64,000 nt of DNA from Pegea sp. RAD2-039. Lineage: Eukaryota; Chordata; Thaliacea; Salpida; Salpidae. The DNA lies in assembly GCA_034620365.1 (NCBI GenBank), contig JAQGEQ010000380.1, positions 2,790,001 to 2,854,000 of the forward strand, written 5' to 3'. Below are positions 1-11,116 of this stretch, piece after piece; position 1 is the stretch's first letter, and each line of letters opens with the position of its first letter. Position numbers and translations under genes: made by a program. A model generated the notes under the pieces. The model saw only the letters and a program-made list of their open reading frames with translations, had not been told where the DNA came from and made no database searches.

Positions 1-45
1 CTTTTATAAATGATTCATCCTTTGATTATGAAGTATTTATTTTAG

Positions 46-412
46 GAGCTCTGATGCTAGTTTTTTGATGGTTTCATCAAGAGATGGTTTCTGTTCGATT
101 GTTGAATTTGAAAATGGTGAAATTGGAATACCATACAAGAAAGCTGATAGTGATTCATCTGCAGTAGCAGAAGGAAGTGTCAAAGAAACTGTGAAAAAAA
201 GGACGGAAAATTCATCTGGGAGCGATTGTGAAGAAATGGAAGCTGATGATCTAGTTCGGAATAAAGATAACAAATTCTCAGTTGTTCAAAAAGGTTTACT
301 TAACAAATCTGTAACACAAAAAAAGACAACAGAAACGAGGTGTAAACCCCTTCCAATTAAAACATCAACTAAGCCTCCAAAAAGAGCAAAATTAATTTCT
401 GTTCCAAAATGA
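46..412 (+). CDS. CHAF1B: Chromatin assembly factor 1 subunit B (p60), last exon only
   Basis: This is the terminal coding exon of a gene that begins left of the window. It opens after a TTTTAG acceptor at 45 and ends at TGA 410-412. The first residues read SSDASFLMVSSRDGFCSIVE and then GEIGIPYKK, which matches the end of the last WD repeat and the linker of CAF-1 p60 (human has a closely similar SSTDGYCSF...ELGIPLKE stretch). The rest is a low-complexity, Lys/Ser-rich tail, as expected for the p60 C-terminus. In the family, p60 is the WD40 subunit of the CAF-1 complex that deposits H3-H4 on replicating DNA in the nucleus. An AATAAA at 441-446 lies 29 bases past the stop. The upstream exons cannot be checked here. 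Confidence 0.82.
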
Positions 413-2523
413 AAATTTTTACATTTTTTCTCAACATTTTAATAAATTCAAACGAAGTTTTGAAACAAATGTATTGTTTATTTGTTGATAATACTTCAAA
501 TGAAATTTCTTCTTTTTATTAAGGACACTGTTGATTCTGATTATAAACTTATGTGAAAGAATTATGAGTTTATTACAATCTAGAAATTTGTTAAAGAAGC
601 TGACTTTTTTTTGGAATTGTTTTTTTTCTTGTTGAATAAATATTTCATTAATAAATTGATGAATGATTTTAAAACTAACCCAAAATAAAATCAGAAGAGA
701 TACAACTAATTGTATACTCAAAAAGTTTTCATAAAATATTTCATGAAAGATTTCATCCTTTAGAAGTTTTATTTTTCTTATACCTCAGACTTTGAATTGT
801 TGTAAACTGACTTTATGATGTTGATAGTTTGAAACTTTTTGTCAATACAAGTTCGTATTGTTATCTTTTCTCTAAGCATAATTCATCATTTAATAAATTT
901 TGTTTTTCTCCTATAAATGTGTTTGGAGATGTATTTCACCAACAAATTTTATGTGCTGTTTTAATATGTAATATAAAATAGTTTAATTAACTGGTTCAGT
1001 TTGTAACTTCCTGATATAGTTCATCATAACAATCTTTCCTTGAGCATCTGCATTTTTTCCTTTTTTACTGAGAAAACTTTCTATCAAAGTATCTTTTTTA
1101 CATCCTCTTTTACACTAGTTTGTAATTTGTTTTAAAACTAGTTTTGAGGTAAGTCTTTCAGGGAAACTTCTTAGAATGTGACCCTTGACTTTTTGAATAG
1201 TTTTTAGTGCAAACCCTTTTTTTTAAATAGTAAATTCACTTTGAAATTTATCAAATCTTTTTAAATACCATTGGTACCACTGAATATCTAAAGATTTTTT
1301 TACAAAAGTTTCCTAAAACAACAACTTTTCTAAATAATGCATCTTTGAGCTGACCTGAAAGTCTTCCCAATAAACCAGATTCAAACCCAACTTTATATTT
1401 TATCTTGTTTGATAAGTGTTTCAAAATTATTTTCCAAGAACACAATTTTGAATATACATAGCAACAAATGTGAAAAAATGATATATTGGTGTTTAAGCAA
1501 ATTTGTATGAGATAAAAATTATGAAATTGATAAAACGATAATTAATGTAGAGTTTGCTTTTTGATTTAACATAGATGTGTACAAAAATTAACTAATCCTT
1601 TTAAATTATATTGTACTCCTGATTAACTTTTTATTGGCTACATATAATTAAACATATTGGATAAACTTTAAGATTTTGAGAAGTATTGATAAAGATCTCT
1701 GGTTTTATTAAATGTATACATCTATTTTGTTTATAAAATTTGTCAAAGTTTTTTGCAGCTGTATTGCTTATGTAAATTGTAAAAGAAAAAACTTATCTAT
1801 AATTTTTGTGACTATAACTTTCCATTATGTTCCTAAATAGTACTAATTGTTTGTAAGATTTTAGCTATACTTTAAATTTATCAAAACTAAGCACCTTGTA
1901 TTCAATTTAAAACAATTTTATTGTCATGTTTTAATATTTCTGTATGTAATGCTTTAAAAACATAAAGTTGGCAGAAAAAAGTTAATATTGCAGTTATCTC
2001 AACCAAAATTTGTTAGAAATATTGATACAGTAGTTATAGTATGATAATATAGTAAGAAAAATAGTTTAGAAAAAATGAAAATAAGTATTCTTTTGCAAAA
2101 TTCGTATTTTACAACTACTTTATCGCTTAATAAGTCAAATTCTTATTAATCTTTAAATATTATATTTCATCAAGTAATAATATTTTCTTTTTATTACAAT
2201 CTAGTCCGAATTTGTTTTAATGAAATTACAATAACTAAAAATAACTTTTCACTTTCGGGACTATTTATATTTACTGATATATTCTCAATTTTAGCAGCTG
2301 ATTCTGGTTTTTTTTTGTATCTGCATTATGGAAATCTACGTGGACATTTAATATCACTTTTTTGTATTATATAGTATTTATAACTTTTCAAAAAGCAACT
2401 ATTTTTTATCTTTGTTACTATAAAATAGTTGTTTACTGTTTTTATTTTATATCAAGCAATTGCTTATTATAATTACAGTTAAATTGTCACAAATTATTTC
2501 AAATAAGAAATAATTGATATCAA
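413..2523. other. Intergenic AT-rich stretch
   Basis: It lies between the CHAF1B stop and the DGCR6 start. Apart from the CHAF1B polyadenylation signal near 441, I see no coding exon, RNA gene or transposon signature. Short open frames here are AT-rich chance frames with no splice-site support. Confidence 0.6.
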
Positions 2524-5500
2524 ATGATGAATGTCACAAAACATGACAAGGAATTAGCTATACAAGAATATTTTGATTTGTTTTTATATGTCAAAAGTGA
2601 GAGAGACAAGTTACCTGTGTAAGTATTTGGACTCTAAATCATTTTTCTTTGTTTGAAAGGTTTTAAGTTTTAGTTCCTCATTTTGAGTTATCAAATGGAA
2701 CAAACTATTAATTCTAACAACTTGAAACTATTAAAAGTGTTTTTAGAAATGATGTCTCATAAAATCTGATGTAATACTTTTAATATATCTGACTCTTTTT
2801 ATTATATTTTCTAGAGAGTCAATCAATTCCTTGGGAGATGAAAATATTGAAAACATCATAACAACTTTCCTCAAAGATCCAAAATTATTCTTAGTTTTAG
2901 GTAAGCTTAAAAGATCTAATTATTAGATGTTAAATTTGTTTTAATAGTAACAGATTTATATTCCTATAATTTGTCCAAGTTGTTAGTAGAATTTCAGGTT
3001 TATTTATCAGTAAAATGAAAAATATATTTTTTCATATTTGAAGACAAGTATATTAGATTTATTTTAATTTGTATAAAAAATAATTTGAATAAAACTAAAT
3101 TAAAATGAATATATTAGCAATCTTTTTCAGATAAACTTGAGGAACAGCAACACCTTAAAGAAGATGAACTAAAAAATAAAAAGCAAGATAAGCATAAACA
3201 ACATAAAGGTAATAATAAGTATAAATATTTGTTTATAAAATAAATCAATTTTTAGAGGAAGAAATAGAATTAGATAAAAGAATGGAAAATGAAATCCAAA
3301 CTAAAAAATATACAAATTTGGTTTACATGGATATGAAAAAACAGCAGGAATTTGATGAGTTTGACCTGCGCTGGGAGGTATTTTAATAGTTTAAGTTTTT
3401 CATAAAATTTTAGCAAGTTGGAAGGGTACCAACATTTGAAATGGGTAAAAAAAGAAACTTTGTTTTATAAATACTATTTTATATACTTGATTTTTATTAT
3501 TTATTTATTTTTATTTATTTCAATAAATGCGAAGGAGGGTACCTGAAAAGAGCACCTCTCGCTAACACCCATTCTCACAAATAACATCTATTTAGTCAAA
3601 AATATAGAAAGTAAAAGATGTAACACATGGTATTTCAATAGTCCTTAAAGTATATAACAGTGAACAATTACATGGAATGTTAATAATATAAAAAAGAGAA
3701 AAAAATCACAGTTTAGAAATGACAATGTTGGCAATATTATAACGGTTCAACTTCTGCTTGACTAACACGAGTGACTTCGACATGGCAATGTCTGATGGCA
3801 GCTGGTTCCAAGTAATGGAATGGTTCCTAATTGTATGGTATGATAAAAATTTGCTCTGACTGATGTACTAGGTGATATAGGCTTATTAAGGTGTAATGTG
3901 TGTCGTCTGAGCTGATATAACTTGAAGGAAGGACTAATGGTAAAGAAATCATCAAACTGAATGTCAATTAAATTGTGGATAATTTTAAAAGTAAGAATTA
4001 AGTCGTATTTAATCTGTCGAATTTTCAAAGTATCTAAATTGAAGAAACTGAGACGATGTTTATAACTATCATATTTAATATTAAGTTTCCTGCATACCAA
4101 TCTCGTAAATGTCGCCTGAACAGATTTGATTTTTTTGATACCACTAATTTGATATGGCATCCATGCACTGACATTGTATTCAAGAATTGGAGGTACGTAT
4201 AATTTGAAAAGATTGATAAAAAAGCATGGGTCCTTAGAATTAAAGGTCTTTATAATAAGGAAGACAAAGTTGATTGATTTTCCAAAGATTTTGGAAACAT
4301 AATTGCGCCATTTAAAGTCAGATGATAGAGTAATGCCAAGGTCTAGGACCGAAGATACTCGTTGAATAATAAATCTATTGATAGAGTATTGGTTCAAGCA
4401 ATTTACAGCTGGTTTACGAGAAAAAGTTATAACTTCAGACTTTGTGGGCTGGATTCTGAGCTGCCAATTTGTAGACCAGTTTTCTACAGTATGTAGTTCA
4501 GTTTGAAGTTTTGAAGGATTACAAAATAGTAGCTTGATATCATCTGCATACACAAACACTCTGACATCATCTACTGCTACTAGTCTTCTGATGAGGTCTT
4601 CAATGAAAATTGAAAATAGAAGGGGACCCAGAACGGAACCCTGAGGAACATCACTGGTGATTTGACTAGGAGTAGATAAAGATCTTTCTACACGAGTTTA
4701 TTGGGTTCTACCTGATAAGTAATCTTCAATCCACTGTAAGATGAAGCTGTTGATTTTTAAGTTTTTCAATACAGTAACGAGCTTAGTGTGTGGGACAGAA
4801 TCAAACGCTGTAGCAAAATCGAGATACATGATGTCACAGGGAGTGTTACTTTCATAATGGGCTGTAAGCTCATTAAGAAAAGTGAGATGTTGAGTCAGGG
4901 AAGATCTCCGTTTCACAAAGCCATGTTGGACATTAGATATTAGATGGTGCTCCATCAAATGACTTGTCATATGATTGTGAATGATATACTTTTCAGCTCT
5001 GCAGATAACTGAAGTCAGCGAAACTGGTCTGTAGTTAAGTGCAGTGTCTCTGGGACCCTTTTTATGAATTGGAGTAATAATAGCTTTCTTCCAAATTTGT
5101 GGAACTCTTCCTCGCCTCAGAGTCATGTTAAAGAAAAGCGATAAAGGTAGTGATAAAGATGAAGTAGTTTTTCTTAAAAACAAAGCTGGGATCTGATCTG
5201 GGGTGTTGGAAACTGTTGATTTTAAAGAAGAAATAGCCTTAGATACCATATTGACCGTTATGTCAAGATCTACCATCTCAGAGACATTTGTAAGAATGTC
5301 GAAGTAGGAGAGAGAAGGAGTATTGCCATCATCGGTTATAAAAACGCTATTAAATTGATTGTTTAGCAACTCAGCTTTATTTTCTGGCTCCATCACAAGC
5401 TGGTCGCTGTTATCAATTAGGGGAGGTATTTGAGATCTCGCCTTAAGCTTGCGATTTATGAAACCAAAAAACGTTTTCTAGCCAGGTGAAGATAACACTG

Positions 5501-7564
5501 CACTTTCTCTTCCTATATAGAAATTAGAAATAGATTTCTTTTAAACTATACAAAGATCTTTGTACAGAGATTTGATGGAAGGGTCTGTTTTAGCTTGTTT
5601 GTTTGTTTGTATAGGAGGTTTTTTAAATGTTGTAAATTCTTTAAATTTTTGGGCAAATGTGGTTTTTTGTTGGCTCTATAGAAAAGTATGAATTTTTCCA
5701 TTGACTCTTTAACGATGTTAGTAAACCTTGAGTAAATAGTATTGGTGTCTTCGGAAGAGTTGAAAACAGAAATCCAGTCAACATCTGATAGAAACTTGTT
5801 AATGTTATTATAATTTCCACAGTAAAAATTCCTTTTGCTTGAAGTTTTAACGTTAAAAAGTTTGATGGAGCTTGAATTCAATCATATTGTGATCGCATGT
5901 CAAAGCAAAAGGTTCTTTTTGATCAACGTAGATAATGTTCTCGGGTTTTGATGTGATAAGAAGATCCAAAGTATTACCACTAACTTGGGTCGGAAAAGTA
6001 ACCATCTGAGATAGATTATTGGCATTTAGGAAGCTTACAAAGGCATGACTTAGAAAGGGTGAACTAGGATTGTCGCTATTCAAGTGAAAGGATTTTCCAC
6101 TAAATGCTAAATTCGGGTTATTCCAATCAATTTTACCAAAATTAAAATCTCCCAAAATATATAACTCAGGACACACAACACTCTTCAAAGCCTTTAATAA
6201 GGCCTTAACAGTAACCTCATCATTAGTTTTAGAGGGTGGTAGATAGGTACATATAAAACGAGAAAATTTGGACTTTGAGTAATGAAAATCAAAAGCAATA
6301 ATCTCAAACCCTGGACAATTAATTGGGTCGATCTGAATTATAGAGATCTTGGGTGCAAGCGATATTTTGCAAATTACCGCCTCTATCATACAGTCTATCA
6401 CAACGCAAAACACAAAAAAGATTACCGTAAACCAGAAAAGAATCAGGATAAAACGGTTTCAACCAATTTTCAGTACTAAAAACAAAAGTAAAATTTTGGG
6501 AATGCAAAAGAGCTTTCAATTGAAAAATTTTGTTAATAATCGACCGTGCGTTGAATAACATACCTAATGTGATAGAAGAATTGTCTTTTTGATGCTTGTG
6601 AGATTTGTTGATGGGCTTCTGTGAACTGATATCTTGGGTATTCACAATTGTGTCCGGAGAGAGTTTGAAAAAAGAAGATGTGGGTCCAGTGATTATTTGC
6701 CACTTCCGTTTTTGATAAAACCTTGACAATTCTTAAGGCCTATGGTGGACCTCGAACTTCGCATTTGAAATCACTTGGTTGTTCCTTCTGATTTCGGTTA
6801 TACGCTTCTTTTAGAAGACGCTTATTTTCTAAGCGATCATTTTCACACATATCATGTGCTACTCTAATGCGCTCGAATTTTTTCTCAAGCTTTTGCTTAT
6901 ACAGCTTGGCAAGAAACTTGCGTTTGTTCCAATTTTCCTGAAAGGACACTTTCAACGGTCTTTGATGATCTAAGCTTTTTGCTCCAAGTCTAGTCATTGA
7001 TACCTTTGAAACGTCCACAAAATCAAGGCTTTGAGAGCACATTTGATTAAAAAACTTACTGTCCTCATCTTTATTTATCTCAGAGACATTAAAGATGATG
7101 ACATTGTTTTCTCTGTCCTCACGGTCTAAAGTGAGTTTTTTGTGCGTGTCGGTGACCTTTTTGGCAAGAAGCTGCAACATGTTAGCATTTTTGTCGGAAC
7201 CGGAATCACCGACCCTATTATCAACTAAATTAGATTTTTAAATAAACACTTATATAAATAACTATAAATAATATGTATAAATATATGTGTTTTTGTAGAA
7301 GAAATTTCTTGATGTTGATCAAAATATTCTTAATGAACTTTTGGAACAAATTAAAATACAACAAACTCAATTAGTACAAGCTGCTGTACCTGGTTTTAAG
7401 GTCACAACTGACCCTAAAGTCTGTATATATTTAAATTGATGATAACCATAAAGTTAACACAACTTTTGTAGGATGTACGAAGTCAAATTTCTCTTTTGAG
7501 TTTGTTAAAAAAACTTTCTGTACGGTATAGAGAAAGTTATGAAAGTGAAGACGGTTCCGATTAA
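2524..7564 (+). CDS. DGCR6: DGCR6-like protein, complete, six exons
   Basis: The exons are 2524-2618, 2815-2900, 3131-3208, 3256-3377, 7299-7418 and 7472-7564, giving 197 residues in one unbroken frame (human about 220). The C-terminal third carries the DGCR6 signature: a leucine-rich helix, then VPGFKVTTDP (human VAGFYVTTNP), then a second leucine-rich segment ISLLSLLKKL. The middle is charged, mostly helical and coiled-coil-like. DGCR6 proteins are conserved in animals and the Drosophila relative is gonadal; the molecular role is not well defined. Intron 4 (3378-7298) is swollen by a LINE on the opposite strand. The exon 5 donor is GTCTGT, unusual but forced by frame. Two ATGs lie in tandem at 2524 and 2527; the first was taken. 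AATAAA at 7640 is a plausible poly(A) signal. Identity rests on recognition, not a search. Confidence 0.83.
3762..6729 (-). pseudogene. LINE ORF2: endonuclease plus reverse transcriptase, broken
   Basis: The endonuclease part (6729-5853) shows LGMLFNARSI, then ILGDFNF and LDLLITS, then CDHNMIEF, which are the APE-type landmarks. The frame shifts near 6375 and again near 5880. The reverse transcriptase part (5396-3762) shows PIHKKG, NYRPVSLTS, QHGF, YLDFATAFDSVPH and, after an in-frame TAA at about 4698, the catalytic FVYADD box near 4559. The C-terminal RRHTLHL and TFTRLVCR segments are typical of the CR1/Jockey group. In an intact element this protein nicks the target and copies the RNA. Here it cannot be made as one chain. 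Confidence 0.87.
6740..7180 (-). pseudogene. LINE ORF1 protein (RRM-like), 5'-truncated
   Basis: An open frame of 146 residues starts with a coiled-coil-like Leu/Lys segment and then reads ENNVIIFNV, the first strand of an RRM as found in CR1, L2 and Jockey ORF1 proteins. A Lys/Arg-rich helix follows. It probably bound the element RNA. The family ORF1 is normally longer, so the N-terminus is missing here. It ends next to the start of the endonuclease frame near 6729. Host function is not expected. Confidence 0.65.
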
Positions 7565-7909
7565 TGTTGCTATACTTCATAAAATTGTCTTTTCTGCTTC
7601 ATTCTATTGCAATGTGTTTAAAGTTCAAAATTTTGGTTCAATAAATTTCCTGACTACTATCACTAATTTGATACTATCTTCTCAACACACACAGAGTTTA
7701 ATAGAAAGCTACTGATTTATTAGAGGCATTATGGAATGAAAGACGATAAGAGCAACCCTTTAACTTCATAATCAAGAGAATGAGTAGAAGAAAAAGCCGG
7801 AATTCTTGTGTAACATTGATATGATTTGTTATAAAAGAAAACATTTTAAATAAACAACCCTTCATAATTAATTATATCAAAAAAGTCAGAAGCAGAAGTG
7901 TCTTTTTGT

Positions 7910-8557
7910 CTATTCGACACTACAACATTTCTTCAAGTAACCGATAAGGTCAACTCTTTCTTGTGGTTTCTTCAAACCAGCAAATATCATCTTGGTCCCT
8001 TAAAAGAAACTTGTTAAAAGTTGATTATATTTTATGATATTGTTCTAACCTGGAATGTACTTTTTAGGACAAGTAAGATAAATATCCAAAGTTTCTTCAG
8101 TCCAGGTAATTCCTAGTTTAAAAAACATCATTTATCAGCTAATAACAAAATATCATAATTCAAAAGTTGGTTAGTTTCATACATATAACAAATATCATGT
8201 TTTGATTAGATGTCAAAAATAAGAATGTAATTAAACAAATATTATTCTTACCTTTCTCTTTATTAGCAGCAGTATACTCATAAGTTGAAACAGAACCGGT
8301 CTTTCTTCCAAACAAACCATACAGATAAGGTCCTACATAAAAACATTGAAACTATATAAATAAAATCAAAAATCATCAATTTACATTAAGATTTAAATAA
8401 ATCATTAACTTAAAGATTAAACTTTAGAAAAAAAGAGCTGACCTGTCTTGTTACCACCACCTTTGACACAGGTGTGGCATTGGGCACACTTCTGTTTGAA
8501 AATCTTTGCTCCTTTTTCCAGATCTGGGGGGGAACACTTCTTGCCTTTTTTACCCAT
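7910..8557 (-). CDS. CYCS: Cytochrome c, complete, four exons
   Basis: The exons on the minus strand are 8557-8443, 8332-8252, 8112-8050 and 7998-7910, coding 115 residues (vertebrate 104). The heme site is CAQCH at residues 24-28 and the axial methionine is Met90 in [16 protein letters not shown] and KKYIPGTK are also kept. Mature cytochrome c carries electrons from complex III to complex IV in the mitochondrial intermembrane space and can trigger apoptosis. The N-terminus is extended by about ten residues (MGKKGKKC) and the C-terminus ends KKCCSVE. Two usually conserved positions differ: the residue matching His26 is Asn36 and the one matching Val20 is Cys30. The gene is convergent with DGCR6, 345 bases between stops. 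A minus-strand AATAAA lies at 7718-7723. Confidence 0.95.
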
Positions 8558-11116
8558 GATTTAAATAATAGATAATTTTATCAAAAGTTAAGAAATCAAC
8601 TAAAAAAATTTGAAATAATTTTAAAATATCACTTTCAGATTACTTGAAACTATAATTATTTTTCAACTAACTTATTTGATTTAAGAACAGAATATATAAA
8701 ATAAATAGCAATCAACTTACAAGGAAAACATTTAGATAATTAATAGATATATTTTTCTAATATCAGTTAATTATTTACATAGATATGATAAACTTTTCAA
8801 CAATTCTTTGTAAAAATATAATAAAAACTTTTTATAGATAAACAGATTGGAAGAAGAAATGAAGACCAAAAAATTGAAGTTCTAATGTCAAAGAGCATTC
8901 AACCACTAATGATGAGATTATACAACAAAATTTTAAGGAACTTAGGATTTTTAAATTGTTTTAGAAACTAATAACAAAAGAAAATCTGAAAAATTAATTA
9001 TTTAAGAAAATATAACGCAAAAAAATAGTTTTTACTTAAAAAATTTATCAAAGACAAAAAAATGTTTGATTCTTTGAATGAATTCAAATACTACCAACTA
9101 CTGAACAAATATAACCTTAAAGACAGTTCACCGAAAAATTTTCTAAGACATCACAATAAAAAGCCAGAATGTTTAAAGCATATTTTATAAAAGCTCATTT
9201 TATGACACATTGTTTAGACTTAAGGCCTATAAACAAGTTAAATAAGTAACATACTTATAAGACAATTTCATGACTAAGCACTGTTTTTCTTATAATTTAT
9301 GATTTTCTGTAAACGATTAAATGACAAGTAAAGGTGATAACTTACATTATAATTTAACGTAAGTAACGGTAATTAGATGAGGCAGAGTTCATTACTGAAT
9401 AATTACAGAATAACGTAATATTCAACGTTAGTATTTACTGATATATTTTGATATAGCTTTAGCTATGATTCAAAAATTAAGTGTTTGAGAAAGAATTATT
9501 AATAAACTATTTTTTGACTTTTCAAAGATAGCAACTGTGCCGGTAAATAATTTTAATTTATTTTAGTAAATTTTATATGGTAATGAAAATACACTTATAC
9601 AATAAATTAAATAATGCTACTAATAATATATATATTCTCATTTAATCTTCAATCTAGAATCAAATTGTAAACTGATTTTTTCTTATATACAAAAAATCAA
9701 TTTATTAGCTCTAAAAATAATTACAGAATTTAAATGAAATAATTTTACTTCTGAATCAGAAAAAAAAAACTTTTGTTCATAAAAATGGGATTAAATAAAA
9801 CTTGCAAAGCTGGTTTTATAAAAAAAAAATTTCTACACACTCAAAGTATAATTAAATCAATTTAAGTGATACTATTAGAAATATTTTTAGTGTATATCTA
9901 AATTGTTTTGGGTGTAAACCAATGATAACAAAAATATATTTTTTTTGTGCTGACTCGGCCGAGAACGACCATGCATTTATATACCAAGATAGAAGTTTTG
10001 GAAATCCAGTTATTGCCCATGCAGCAGAATTCAACTCTCCACGCCAACGAGGTTATGAAGCGGAGCAGACAGACTAGACCGAGTTTTAAAAATCAAATTT
10101 TGATTCACCTATTTTTTGTTGTTATTTAAAAGGAAATAGAGGCTTGAAAATATTATTTGAGAGTTGTTGCTGAAACCTGAAAATCTACCGGTACTTAGCC
10201 AGTTTAAAGAAAATAATAGTCGGTTAAACACAAATAAGAAGGTTATATAACACTATTGAAAACTTAAGTAATACCAAAAATATTTTAGGCAGTTTTATTT
10301 GAGCCTAAAACTGCTATGCGTCAGATATTTTTTATTTTTTATTATTTCTAATACTAATTCTAAGTAGTTTTCTTCTTCATAAACTTTTCACTCAAAAGTT
10401 ACGATGAGTTAAGATTGTAAAATCGTTTTATCAACTGAATAATCAACTGTTATGTTGACAAATAAAAACATAACTACTAATTATTCTATTCACATTCATG
10501 CTTAAGCAAGGTCTATTAGAATTTATATTTTTGGTGCTTGTAAGCACTTTTAAATCATGCAATTACTTAAAAAAACAACTTCGAATGAAGCTAGTGGCGT
10601 TGGATTTAAAAAAAACTGTCTTGCAGGTAGAGAGTGGCAAGAGTCTTTTAGATTGCTTTCTTAAATTTACTTCCTAAGTAGCATCGATTTAAACGGTTCT
10701 TTTTTTGTATATTTCTTATAATAACCTTAATCTAGTTTTAATTCATTGCTATACTATATCATTTGAAGAGAGAACAACTTACAAGGTTTCTTCTGACAAT
10801 TTTAAAGTGTTCCATGATCTTCTAACTTATTCTTTGTAACAGTATTCTGTGTTTACTTCGTTTATTACAGTCAAAGTCACATATAGCTTTTATTCTTAAA
10901 CACAAAAGCTTTCTCAATTTGTAAAAACTGAGGATAACAAATTGTCTATTTACTTTCATATTTGTTAGAAAGATCTCGAATCAAAAACATAATTTAAAAT
11001 ATTACAAATTGAAAAATAAAATGATTAGAATGTTTCAATAAGATCATTTATGGTTAAAATAGTTAAAAGCAGTTGAAACAAATATTTTATACAAAAAAAA
11101 TTAATAATAAGAAAAG
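8558..11116. other. Intergenic stretch between cytochrome c and aminopeptidase, with a SINE fragment
   Basis: This holds the 5' flank of cytochrome c and the 3' flank of the aminopeptidase. The only structured element I see is the SINE fragment at 9950-10085. A GGTAACG/TAACGTAA-rich patch at 9355-9430 is slightly less AT-rich but shows no coding signal. Confidence 0.55.
9950..10085 (-). repeat. Partial SINE copy (3' body)
   Basis: The segment around 10005-10075 matches 13735-13800 closely: both carry TTGCCCATGCAGCAG or TACTGCCCATGCAGCAG, an interrupted stretch, and then GGTTATGAAGCGGA. The orientation is the same as that copy, whose tRNA-like head lies on the minus strand. The head itself is missing here. 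It is clearly less AT-rich than its surroundings. Confidence 0.6.

Larger units (their letters stand above)
3490..7230 (-). mobile_element. Decayed CR1/Jockey-type non-LTR retrotransposon (LINE) inside DGCR6 intron 4
   Basis: Read on the minus strand it shows ORF1, an apurinic endonuclease, reverse transcriptase and then a short 3' region ending in an A/T-rich ATTTATT-type tail (3490-3530). Frameshifts and stop codons break the second ORF in several places, so the copy is dead. The 5' boundary near 7230 is approximate and no target-site duplication could be recognised. Two short 3'-end copies of the same family lie at 48067-48127 and 62274-62308, which fixes the true 3' end of the family. Confidence 0.88.

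Noticed and set aside
6282-6558. Plus-strand open frames of 65-69 codons
   Set aside because: They are antisense to the LINE endonuclease and have no motif.
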